A DNA stretch of 5,293 nucleotides from the NCBI GenBank assembly GCA_947460565.1, contig CANHJJ010000156.1, forward strand, positions 1 through 5,293, in the 5' to 3' direction. Shown piece after piece: positions 1-5,293 of this stretch (the first letter of the stretch is position 1; each line of letters starts with the position of its first letter). This DNA comes from Bacteroidota bacterium (lineage in GTDB: Bacteria; Bacteroidota; Bacteroidia; UKL13-3). A model generated the notes under the pieces. The model was not told the origin of the DNA. It searched no databases and saw only the letters and a program-made list of their open reading frames with translations. The translations under genes were made by a program, and so were the position numbers.

Positions 1-34
1 CAAAATCAATTAGTTGCAATCAAAAAATAATTTT

Positions 35-478
35 ATGAAACAAAGTATTATTGTCTTCATTGTTGCATTATTGTTGATACCTAAATTAAATTTTTCACAG
101 ATTTCTCCGACTGTCAAAGAACGTGTTCAAAAATTCTATGACTTAATAAAGAATGAGAAAATTCAGTACCCTGAATTTGTAGTTGCACAGTCAATTGTAG
201 AAACTGGATGGATGAAGTGTAAAAACTGTTGCTATGATTTTCATAACCTTTTTGGATTTATAGGTGCTGGAAATAAATGTTTAAAATTCCAATCTGATTA
301 TGAATCCATTCAATATTATAAAAAATGGCAAGATGCTAGAATTGAAAAATGGCGTACAAAATTTCCGAATCAAGATTATTATCATTTTTTAAAGTATGTC
401 AAGTATGCTACGGGTGATACATACAATAGACACTTGAAACAATATGTAACTTGGGTTAATAAGAATCTAGCACTTTAA
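35..478 (+). CDS. Secreted small glucosaminidase (GH73-like peptidoglycan hydrolase)
   Basis: Predicted exported beta-N-acetylglucosaminidase that would cleave the glycan strands of peptidoglycan in the periplasm. The 147-residue protein has a signal peptide (residues 1-21, hydrophobic core 5-15, likely cleavage after NFS). The glucosaminidase core follows: AQSIVETGW (51-59), whose Glu56 aligns with the catalytic glutamate of the family, then HNLFGF (70-75), the family's N-N-x-F-G block. KYATGDTYNRHLK (123-135) matches the usual domain end. Four cysteines (62, 65, 66, 82) flank the active-site region and could form disulfides. There are no LysM, SH3 or other wall-binding domains, so this is a minimal stand-alone domain. 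The ATG at 35 is chosen over an in-frame TTG at 14 because it places the signal peptide directly at the N-terminus; there is no Shine-Dalgarno. It converges on the next gene with only 10 bases between stop codons. Family call is firm; the physiological role (autolysin, remodelling or attack on other cells) is inference. Confidence 0.85.
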   Translation: MKQSIIVFIVALLLIPKLNFSQISPTVKERVQKFYDLIKNEKIQYPEFVVAQSIVETGWMKCKNCCYDFHNLFGFIGAGNKCLKFQSDYESIQYYKKWQDARIEKWRTKFPNQDYYHFLKYVKYATGDTYNRHLKQYVTWVNKNLAL

Positions 479-488
479 TAAATAGACG

Positions 489-1640
489 CTAATTTATATT
501 TCTTAAGATATCTACAAATCTTTTGTGTGAATAGATGAAATCGTTGTATCTATTTCCTAAAATAATAATAACTGCATTTTCATTTATTAGTCTAATAAGA
601 GCTGTATTGTTTCCATGCCACCAACCATTATGGTAAATTATTTTTTCTTCATTTTTAGGAAAAATTAATCGCCATCCATATCCATAAGTCTTGTTTTCCT
701 TGTTTATAACGCTTTTTGGCTCATAAGCAAGTGCAATGGTTTTCTTTTTGAGAAAACCTTCAGATTTTAATAGGTTATCCCAAAGCAGTAAATCAACAGT
801 AGTGCTATAAATATTTTTATCACCATAGATTAAATCAAATTTTTCTAATCCCCATACTTCATTATTTTCTTTATAAGAAGGTATATATGTATCTATGTTA
901 TTTTTAGTAAATACAAAGGTGTTCCTTAAACCATATTTATTAAGTATGTATTTTTTTAATACTGAAGGATAATCCATGTTTGTTATCCTTTCAATAATAA
1001 TTGCTAGAATAGCATAATTTGTATTGCAATATTGAAATTCTTTTTTAGGATTTGATATAGGATCTGGCGAATACTTAATAATATATTCTAAGATGTCTTC
1101 GTTCGTATAATAACTTAACTCAGTTTTAGATAATTTATTTAAATCAATATTGTTTTTTTTCTTGAGAAAGTCTCTTTTTTCGATCGTTATAAAATTTGCA
1201 TAATCAGGTAAAACACTTGTATGTGATAGTAATTCACTAACTGTAACATTTTTATAAGGGAATAACGGTAAGTATTTAATTACTAGGTCATTAAAATCTA
1301 ATTTATTTTCTTCATATAATTTCATGCACAACATGCCTGTAAAGGTTTTTGACACAGATGCTAGATGAAATGGGGTTGACCTTTTAATTCTAGAAGAATC
1401 CTTAAAATTAATATAACCTATAGAACTATCTATTATTACGTTGTCGTTTTTAGCAATTAGTATTTGACCATTGAATTTATGTTTTATCAGAATGCTATCA
1501 ACTGCCTTTAATATTTTCTTATTTAATACTGTATCAATTATTTTGACCGATTCGCTTTTTTTTACAATCTCCTTTTTCTTTGGTTCTTTTTTTGGATTGC
1601 AAAACGTAATAAAAACAAGCAATGAAATAAATATTTTCAT
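489..1640 (-). CDS. Exported beta-lactamase/PBP-fold serine hydrolase (class C-like), possible lipoprotein
   Basis: Member of the Beta-lactamase (PF00144) superfamily of serine beta-lactamases, DD-peptidases and esterases; the substrate cannot be told from sequence. The 383-residue protein shows the three active-site motifs: S95-V-S-K98 (nucleophile and base), Y204-C-N206 (YxN) and H337-N-G339 (the KTG-equivalent HxG). LLSHTSVLP (137-145) is also typical of the family. The N-terminus is a short hydrophobic signal ending at Cys14 (FITFC), followed by a Lys-rich linker (17-28). This looks like a lipoprotein signal, but Phe before the Cys is a poor lipobox, so soluble periplasmic export is also possible. 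The ATG at 1640 is preferred over an upstream GTG at 1670 because it starts directly with the signal sequence. It is apparently a single-gene unit, with its upstream region (1641-1761) carrying a palindrome. The gene is clearly richer in AT and in Lys/Ile/Asn codons than the operon at 1762-4877. Confidence 0.85.
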   Translation of the reverse strand: MKIFISLLVFITFCNPKKEPKKKEIVKKSESVKIIDTVLNKKILKAVDSILIKHKFNGQILIAKNDNVIIDSSIGYINFKDSSRIKRSTPFHLASVSKTFTGMLCMKLYEENKLDFNDLVIKYLPLFPYKNVTVSELLSHTSVLPDYANFITIEKRDFLKKKNNIDLNKLSKTELSYYTNEDILEYIIKYSPDPISNPKKEFQYCNTNYAILAIIIERITNMDYPSVLKKYILNKYGLRNTFVFTKNNIDTYIPSYKENNEVWGLEKFDLIYGDKNIYSTTVDLLLWDNLLKSEGFLKKKTIALAYEPKSVINKENKTYGYGWRLIFPKNEEKIIYHNGWWHGNNTALIRLINENAVIIILGNRYNDFIYSHKRFVDILRNIN

Positions 1641-1705
1641 TTTTATAGTTGAGTATTCAATAGTTGTCACTAAATTATATAATTATTTTATATATATCAT
1701 GGAAA

Positions 1706-1722
1706 TATCATGAATCATGATA
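1706..1722. promoter_or_regulatory. Perfect 17-bp palindrome, candidate operator
   Basis: TATCATGA and TCATGATA are exact inverted 8-base arms around one central A. A further TATCATG copy lies directly upstream at 1695-1701, so the half-site occurs three times in 28 bases. The site is 66-82 bases upstream of the start codon of the serine hydrolase read leftwards from 1640, and about 40 bases beyond the stop of the gene ending at 1762. A one-base centre does not make a good terminator hairpin, and no T-run follows on the minus strand. Binding by a dimeric repressor or activator is therefore the more natural reading, but this is inference. The rest of 1641-1761 is AT-rich, including a 12-bp pure-AT palindrome at 1673-1684, with no promoter box I can assign. 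Confidence 0.35.
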
Positions 1723-1761
1723 AAGCAGTGAAACATAAATGGATCTCTTGAAAAAGTATAT

Positions 1762-2241
1762 TTAAGCCTGAATTGTAAAGTCTAATTTTAAATAATCGCC
1801 TTCAGCAACCAATTGCCAGTTGGTAATTAAAGAGTCAAGAACAGCTTTAATTGTGTCCAATTTAGACTTTGGATATTTGATAATAGGAATGGTAGGTTTA
1901 TGCTGCTGTAGGCTTTGTTCAAGCATGACATTGATATCATCAAATTCTCCTTGCTTAAATTCTAACAATAAAAGATTAGCAAGATGCTCGGCGTACCAAG
2001 CTTCGTTTTCAAGGTTTAGAGCATCTCTGGTTTCTTTGTTTTCAAAAACACAAGGATTGATGCCATTTGAAACAAGTCCCCAAAAAGCATGCTTATATTG
2101 TAAAGTACTTTCTATAGCAAAATGACAAAGGTCGTGAATGACTAAAAAATTATCAGCTTCTATCCAGTAGTCTTCAAAACCTTCTCTTATGTATGAGATG
2201 GTATGTTTATTATCGCTTTTCTTTTTTATGATAATTTTCAC
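1762..2241 (-). CDS. Hypothetical protein with HxxxHxxxE segment, coupled to methyltransferase
   Basis: I do not recognise this 159-residue, apparently cytoplasmic protein. It has no signal peptide or membrane segment. The N-terminus is basic (MKIIIKKK), followed by a strand-rich start with GFEDYWIEADNF (21-32). A likely helix, IHDLCHFAIES (35-45), puts His36, His40 and Glu44 on one face. A second acidic/aromatic helix, NEAWYAEHLANLLL (79-92), supplies Glu80, Glu85 and His86. Such spacing could bind a metal, but no known metalloprotease motif (HExxH) is present. The C-terminal part (125-155) looks alpha-helical. The start is a GTG whose bases overlap the TGA of the methyltransferase gene (GTGA); the next in-frame ATG is at codon 106, so GTG is the only sensible start. 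Last gene of the four-gene run, with expression probably dependent on translation of the upstream gene. A partner or substrate of the methyltransferase is one guess; no function is assigned. Confidence 0.8.
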   Translation of the reverse strand: MKIIIKKKSDNKHTISYIREGFEDYWIEADNFLVIHDLCHFAIESTLQYKHAFWGLVSNGINPCVFENKETRDALNLENEAWYAEHLANLLLLEFKQGEFDDINVMLEQSLQQHKPTIPIIKYPKSKLDTIKAVLDSLITNWQLVAEGDYLKLDFTIQA

Positions 2242-2870
2242 GACAGATTATGTTTTAGTACCATCACTACAATATCAATATATGCATCGTTTTCGGGTAT
2301 GCTATATTTCTTTGTGCTACTTATATATTTTGAAATCTTTTCAATAAAAGGATTAGAAGCGATTCTGTTGGGCGTAGCTAATAGTATGGTACTCCCTTTA
2401 TTTATAAATTTATTAATCAACAATATTAAATGATTGTGAGCAGCTGGTTCGTAATTGGTGTCACTTAAAATAACAGTGTCTGCGACTAAATCCTCTGAGA
2501 TAGTATTCCAGTCAATACGTTCAGACCAAGTATTGGAAAGTTTTAAATGTTCAATATTTTTCTGAATCAACGATACCGCATCTGGTGCATAATCACTAAT
2601 AACTATTTTTTGAGCTTGTTTAGCAATGCTGAGTGAGGGCAAGCCAATTCCAGCTCCAATTTCGAGTACTATTTTATTTTGTACATATGTTGGCTCTTCT
2701 TGTAAAAAATCGCTCATGGCATGAGCCGATGCCCAAATTTTTGCCCAGTATGGAAATATAGTTGCTGGATTCTCAGCTACTAATTTTTCATAGGTTGGTT
2801 TGATAAGTTTTGGCTCTGGAGCATATAGCGTAAGGCCATGGTTAAAAGTATATAGTTGTAATGGATACAT
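2238..2870 (-). CDS. SAM-dependent methyltransferase, Methyltransf_16 / METTL21-ETFB-KMT-like
   Basis: Predicted cytoplasmic class I (Rossmann-fold) methyltransferase of 210 residues. Residues 39-49 (FPYWAKIWASA) match the conserved pre-motif W-x3-W segment of the Methyltransf_16 family. VLEIGAGIGLPSL (68-80) is SAM-binding motif I, and ISDYAPDAV (91-99) is the acidic loop after strand 2. SDTNYEP (136-142) contains the D-x-x-Y signature (Asp137, Tyr140) typical of the seven-strand protein lysine methyltransferases such as METTL21 and the electron-transfer-flavoprotein beta-subunit methyltransferase. Protein lysine methylation is therefore the best guess from family knowledge; the target is unknown and a small-molecule substrate is not excluded. 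The start lies one base after the stop of the VOC gene; a GGAGG (2883-2887) sits 12 bases upstream inside the end of that gene and may or may not act as a ribosome site. Its stop overlaps the start of the downstream unknown gene by 4 bases. Confidence 0.85.
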   Translation of the reverse strand: MYPLQLYTFNHGLTLYAPEPKLIKPTYEKLVAENPATIFPYWAKIWASAHAMSDFLQEEPTYVQNKIVLEIGAGIGLPSLSIAKQAQKIVISDYAPDAVSLIQKNIEHLKLSNTWSERIDWNTISEDLVADTVILSDTNYEPAAHNHLILLINKFINKGSTILLATPNRIASNPFIEKISKYISSTKKYSIPENDAYIDIVVMVLKHNLS

Positions 2871-2871
2871 C

Positions 2872-3720
2872 TTATTGTAGATCCTCCACAGCTTTTTCTA
2901 AATCAGCGATGATAAATTTGGTCATTTGTAAAAAGGCATAGGTTGCTTTTGGTGCCGTTTCTGGACTTGTCATGTATTTTCCTAAAATAGAAGGTACCAC
3001 TTGCCAGTGAATACCGTATTTATCTTGCAGCCAACCACATTTTCCTGGAGAACCGTCTTTTACCAGATAATCCCAATAGTAATCTATTTCTTCTTGTGTG
3101 TTTACTGAAACTGTAAAGGAAACAGAATCCGTTATGCTAAAAGCATGTGGTGCAGAGCTGTCCATGATGCCAAATGGTAACTTATTGAGTTCAAACTGAG
3201 CATACATAATATATCCTTCTGTATCAAAACCGCCCTTTTCGTATTTTCTCAATTCTATAAGACTTGAATCCGTAAAAAGAGATCTGTAATATGCAATCGC
3301 TTCCTCAGCTCTACCTGCATTGTTTCCACAGAACATAAAACTAGGCATCACTTTGCAGCTACTCTTATAGTCCACAATTATTTGCCAATTCACTCCATAT
3401 TTATCGGCACACCATCCGTATTTTTTACTCCATGGATATTCATTTATAGGCATTAATATTTTGCCATCAACAATTAGTTGATTCCATATCGATTCAGCCT
3501 CTTCATTGCTATCTGCCATTATATAAAAAGATATCGCAGGTGTGATGGGATGACCTGGACCTCCATTCAAATGCATAAAACGTCTGCCAAATAAATTGTA
3601 TACAACAGCAAACGGATTCTCAGATATTAATTCAACGTCTTTAAAAATGTTTTGATAATAATTGAATGCTTCTTTTGCATTTCTATCAAACCATAAACAA
3701 GTACCTATTGATTGAGACAT
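2872..3720 (-). CDS. Tandem two-domain VOC / PhnB-like (3-dmu-9_3-mt) protein
   Basis: Vicinal-oxygen-chelate fold protein of the PhnB-like / '3-demethylubiquinone-9 3-methyltransferase' domain family (PF06983). That name is historical and does not establish methyltransferase activity; most members have no known reaction. The 282-residue protein is an internal duplication. Copy 1 (about 5-118) opens with LWFDRNAKEAFNYY (9-22) and ends with GWCADKYGVNWQI (102-114). Copy 2 (about 126-245) opens with FMFCGNNAGRAEEAIAYY (128-145) and ends with GWLQDKYGIHWQV (229-241). The G-W-x2-D-K-Y-G-x2-W-Q block is the family hallmark. Single-domain members are about half this length, so both halves appear complete and together could form one VOC-type pseudo-dimer. 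A helical tail of about 25 residues follows. No signal peptide, so cytoplasmic. The start lies 5 bases after the stop of the serine hydrolase gene, with no Shine-Dalgarno. Substrate unknown. Confidence 0.85.
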   Translation of the reverse strand: MSQSIGTCLWFDRNAKEAFNYYQNIFKDVELISENPFAVVYNLFGRRFMHLNGGPGHPITPAISFYIMADSNEEAESIWNQLIVDGKILMPINEYPWSKKYGWCADKYGVNWQIIVDYKSSCKVMPSFMFCGNNAGRAEEAIAYYRSLFTDSSLIELRKYEKGGFDTEGYIMYAQFELNKLPFGIMDSSAPHAFSITDSVSFTVSVNTQEEIDYYWDYLVKDGSPGKCGWLQDKYGIHWQVVPSILGKYMTSPETAPKATYAFLQMTKFIIADLEKAVEDLQ

Positions 3721-3725
3721 AAATA

Positions 3726-4877
3726 TTATTTAGCAATTAAATTTTCGTACAATGCGTTTACTGTTTTTCTTATGACAGCATTGAATCCATTATTATATGC
3801 TGGATGACAACCATTACTAATTACAACAATACCAAACTTTTCCTCTGTATTAAAAAACATTGCACTATAAAGCCCATATGCGGATCCAGTATGCCCCACC
3901 ATAATTTTCCCATCAATCAATTTGTTAGTAGTTTCAATAGCAAAACCGTAATTCCTATTTGTTGACATAGGTGTTTGCATTTCAATTGAACTCTTTTTTG
4001 AAATAATTCTAACTCCATTGTATTTGCCATAATTAGCGTGCATCATCATATATGTTGCTAAATCCTTAGCTGATATTTTCATGCCTCCGGTTGGCGAAAA
4101 TATGGGTGTACTGTAACCCATTTCATATGCAGCTATTTCTGCAGTTCTTGGTGCATAAGCATTTGGCGACATTACAAATTTTGATACATCTGGTTGGTAT
4201 TCATAAATTGTTGCGAACTTGGTTTTGTCGAGTCCGTTCACATAGTATCCCCCATATAACGATAGTGGTTCTAAAATATGCTTTTGTATATAGGTATCAA
4301 ATCTTTCACTACTAACTTTTTCAATAATTGTGCCAATCATATTATAATTAAGGTTACAATATTCGTATCCTTTTCCTGGTTCATAATTATTGTAGCACTT
4401 GTACCAATTAACTGATTTTTGGGGATTAATAGAATCGAGCGAAAAATATCCTTGGCTATCGTTGATAGATGATAAATGTGATAGCATTAACCGAAGCGTT
4501 ATGATTGTTTCTGGAAATTTTGGATTGCGAATTTTAAATCCTACAAGCTCACTAACATCTTGGTCTAAATTAACTTTTTTATCTTCTACTAATTGCATAA
4601 TAGCCGTAGCAGAAAAAGATTTAGAGATAGAAGCAATTCTAAATATATTATCATCGGTAAGTGCTGCATTTGTTTCGGCATCTTTTAATCCAAAAGAATG
4701 CGTATAAATAATTTTATTATTTTTTACAACTGCAACCGACAATCCCATTACTGGATTTTCTTTCATTATTTGTTGAATAGCCACCTCCGCTTTATTTTCT
4801 TGCGCGATTGATGTAATTGGAAATAGTAGAGCAGATGCAATGATGCTTTTTGATATCCAATGAATTAATTTTCTCAT
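3726..4877 (-). CDS. Periplasmic beta-lactamase/PBP-fold serine hydrolase (class C-like)
   Basis: Second member of the PF00144 serine hydrolase superfamily in the window, 383 residues, first gene of the four-gene run. It has a clear Sec signal peptide (1-25, hydrophobic 12-25, ending TSIAQ, likely cleaved after Ala25). Active-site motifs are S83-I-S-K86, Y173-C-N175 and H329-T-G331, with LMLSHLSSI (130-138) and SPTGGMKISAKDLATYM (261-277) also typical of the family. All catalytic motifs are intact, so an active enzyme is expected. Candidate activities are DD-peptidase, D-amino-acid amidase, esterase or beta-lactamase; sequence alone does not choose. It is diverged from the other serine hydrolase (489-1640): both share the YCNxNY block, but the loops and N-termini differ, so recent duplication is unlikely. 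The ATG at 4877 is well placed before the signal peptide, without a Shine-Dalgarno. It is divergent from the membrane protein gene at 4929, with 51 bases between start codons. Confidence 0.88.
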   Translation of the reverse strand: MRKLIHWISKSIIASALLFPITSIAQENKAEVAIQQIMKENPVMGLSVAVVKNNKIIYTHSFGLKDAETNAALTDDNIFRIASISKSFSATAIMQLVEDKKVNLDQDVSELVGFKIRNPKFPETIITLRLMLSHLSSINDSQGYFSLDSINPQKSVNWYKCYNNYEPGKGYEYCNLNYNMIGTIIEKVSSERFDTYIQKHILEPLSLYGGYYVNGLDKTKFATIYEYQPDVSKFVMSPNAYAPRTAEIAAYEMGYSTPIFSPTGGMKISAKDLATYMMMHANYGKYNGVRIISKKSSIEMQTPMSTNRNYGFAIETTNKLIDGKIMVGHTGSAYGLYSAMFFNTEEKFGIVVISNGCHPAYNNGFNAVIRKTVNALYENLIAK

Positions 4878-4888
4878 GGAAAAATGTA

Positions 4889-4918
4889 TTAATTTTAAAG
4901 GAACAATTTAAGAATTAA
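4889..4918. promoter_or_regulatory. Imperfect AT-only inverted repeat in divergent promoter region
   Basis: TTAATTTTAAA (4889-4899) pairs with TTTAAGAATTAA (4907-4918): eleven A-T pairs with one bulged G (4912) and a 7-base spacer (GGAACAA). It fills most of the 51 bases between the divergent start codons at 4877 and 4929, so it could be an operator shared by both genes or a weak hairpin in a leader. All paired bases are A or T in an AT-rich background, so chance is a real possibility. Confidence 0.25.
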
Positions 4919-4928
4919 TTTAACGCAA

Positions 4929-5273
4929 ATGTTTAGGAGTTCAAACAAATGGCTAATAGCAGCTACAAGCACTGGTATATGTTTTGCACTAGCATTATTA
5001 ATTTTTGCAGGTGATGTATTTAACAAAAATCAAAGTGCTACTCAAACTATTTTGGACTTGCTAGTCCATTTTATTCCCACAGCTATCGTTCTTTTTTTGG
5101 TTGTTATTGCACATCAGCGGCCACTGGTTGGGTCTATCATTTGTGCTATTAATGGTCTTGTTTACATCATTACTGGTTGGGCTAATTTGCATTGGACGGC
5201 GCATGTACTAATAGCCGGACCACTCTTAGTGTTAAGTATGTTATACATAATGGCTTATAAATCAAATAAATAG
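4929..5273 (+). CDS. Small four-helix integral membrane protein
   Basis: A 114-residue inner-membrane protein with four predicted transmembrane helices, about 8-28, 43-61, 66-84 and 91-109, separated by very short loops. Recognisable features are LLVHFIPTAIVLFL (44-57), with His47 and Pro50 at the start of helix 2, a QRPLVGS turn (63-69) between helices 2 and 3, and HVLIAGPLLVLSMLYIM (92-108) in helix 4. This arrangement resembles small uncharacterised bacterial membrane proteins of the DUF7670 type; that match is from memory and tentative. Function unknown. The N-terminus (RSSNK) and C-terminus (YKSNK) are both basic, consistent with both ends in the cytoplasm. The ATG at 4929 has no Shine-Dalgarno before it. 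It is transcribed divergently from the serine hydrolase operon across a 51-base gap, so shared regulation is possible. Only 20 bases follow the stop in this window. Confidence 0.75.
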   Translation: MFRSSNKWLIAATSTGICFALALLIFAGDVFNKNQSATQTILDLLVHFIPTAIVLFLVVIAHQRPLVGSIICAINGLVYIITGWANLHWTAHVLIAGPLLVLSMLYIMAYKSNK

Positions 5274-5293
5274 AGAAGATATTCTTGTGATTC

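Larger units (their letters stand above)
1762..4877 (-). other. Candidate four-gene operon
   Basis: Four same-strand genes follow each other without room for internal promoters or terminators: serine hydrolase, 5 bases, VOC protein, 1 base, methyltransferase, 4-base overlap (GTGA), unknown protein. Spacing this tight is strong evidence for co-transcription. The single promoter should lie in 4878-4928, though I cannot identify a convincing Bacteroidota -33/-7 pair there. No clear terminator hairpin follows the last gene. The products mix one exported enzyme with three cytoplasmic ones, so the functional theme is not obvious. Confidence 0.7.

Noticed and set aside
1471..1713. Plus-strand 80-codon reading frame
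   Set aside because: It lies almost wholly antisense to the N-terminal part of the serine hydrolase gene, which has intact catalytic motifs; the translation is low-complexity and hydrophobic, as expected from the complement of Lys-rich codons.
1723..1761. Possible terminator after the last operon gene
   Set aside because: Only a 3-base stem (CTT/AAG) can be drawn, and it is not followed by a T-run on the minus strand.
1820..2125. Plus-strand 101-codon reading frame
   Set aside because: Antisense shadow of the unknown operon gene; no recognisable domain, and the minus-strand frame fits the operon with a coupled start.
2203..2433. Plus-strand 76-codon hydrophobic frame resembling a small membrane protein
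   Set aside because: Antisense to the end of the methyltransferase and the start of the unknown gene; both minus-strand frames are better supported.
4091..4707. Plus-strand frames at 4091-4315 and 4399-4707
   Set aside because: Both are inside and antisense to the second serine hydrolase, whose YxN and SxxK motifs are encoded on the other strand there.
489..4877. A beta-lactam resistance locus based on two beta-lactamase-fold genes
   Set aside because: The PF00144 motifs are shared by peptidases and esterases, and no ampR/blaI-type regulator or resistance partner is present; the fold alone does not support a resistance claim.
4881..4928. Bacteroidota-type promoter (TTTG and TAnnTTTG) for either divergent gene
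   Set aside because: Only partial matches such as TTAAATTG on the minus strand and TAATTTTA on the plus strand, with wrong or missing upstream boxes; not distinguishable from AT-rich background.
4935..5014. AGGAG followed 9 bases later by an ATG at 4949 opening a 21-codon frame
   Set aside because: It overlaps the start of the membrane protein in another frame, ends quickly, has no recognisable content, and other genes here do not use Shine-Dalgarno sites.

Overview
The window reads as an ordinary chromosomal stretch from a low-GC member of the Bacteroidota (Flavobacteriia/Sphingobacteriia/Chitinophagia type). The base for this is the AT-rich DNA, the near absence of Shine-Dalgarno sequences before well-placed start codons, and protein types common in that phylum: a secreted Cys-containing glucosaminidase, beta-lactamase-fold serine hydrolases and a tandem PhnB-like VOC protein. 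The genus cannot be told. No RNA gene, CRISPR array, transposase, insertion sequence or phage gene was seen.

Layout. (1) 35-478, plus strand: a small secreted glucosaminidase (GH73-like), converging on (2) 489-1640, minus strand: an exported beta-lactamase/PBP-fold serine hydrolase in markedly AT-rich DNA. (3) 1641-1761: a 121-base intergenic region with a perfect 17-bp palindrome (1706-1722) and a nearby extra half-site, a candidate operator. (4) 4877 down to 1762, minus strand: a compact four-gene run with junctions of 5 bases, 1 base and a 4-base overlap. In transcription order it encodes a second periplasmic serine hydrolase, a two-domain VOC/PhnB-like protein, a Methyltransf_16 (METTL21/ETFB-lysine-methyltransferase-like) SAM methyltransferase, and an unrecognised 159-residue protein with an HxxxHxxxE segment. 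(5) 4878-4928: a short divergent promoter region with an imperfect AT-rich inverted repeat. (6) 4929-5273, plus strand: a small four-helix membrane protein.

How the genes may work together. The glucosaminidase and the two serine hydrolases are all exported and could act on cell-wall or periplasmic substrates, but no shared pathway is shown. The most suggestive link is between the methyltransferase and the unknown protein: their GTGA stop/start overlap implies coupled translation, so the unknown could be a partner or substrate of the methyltransferase. I found no clear evidence of a new defence, mobile or RNA-based system. The best leads are the unknown protein and the palindrome.
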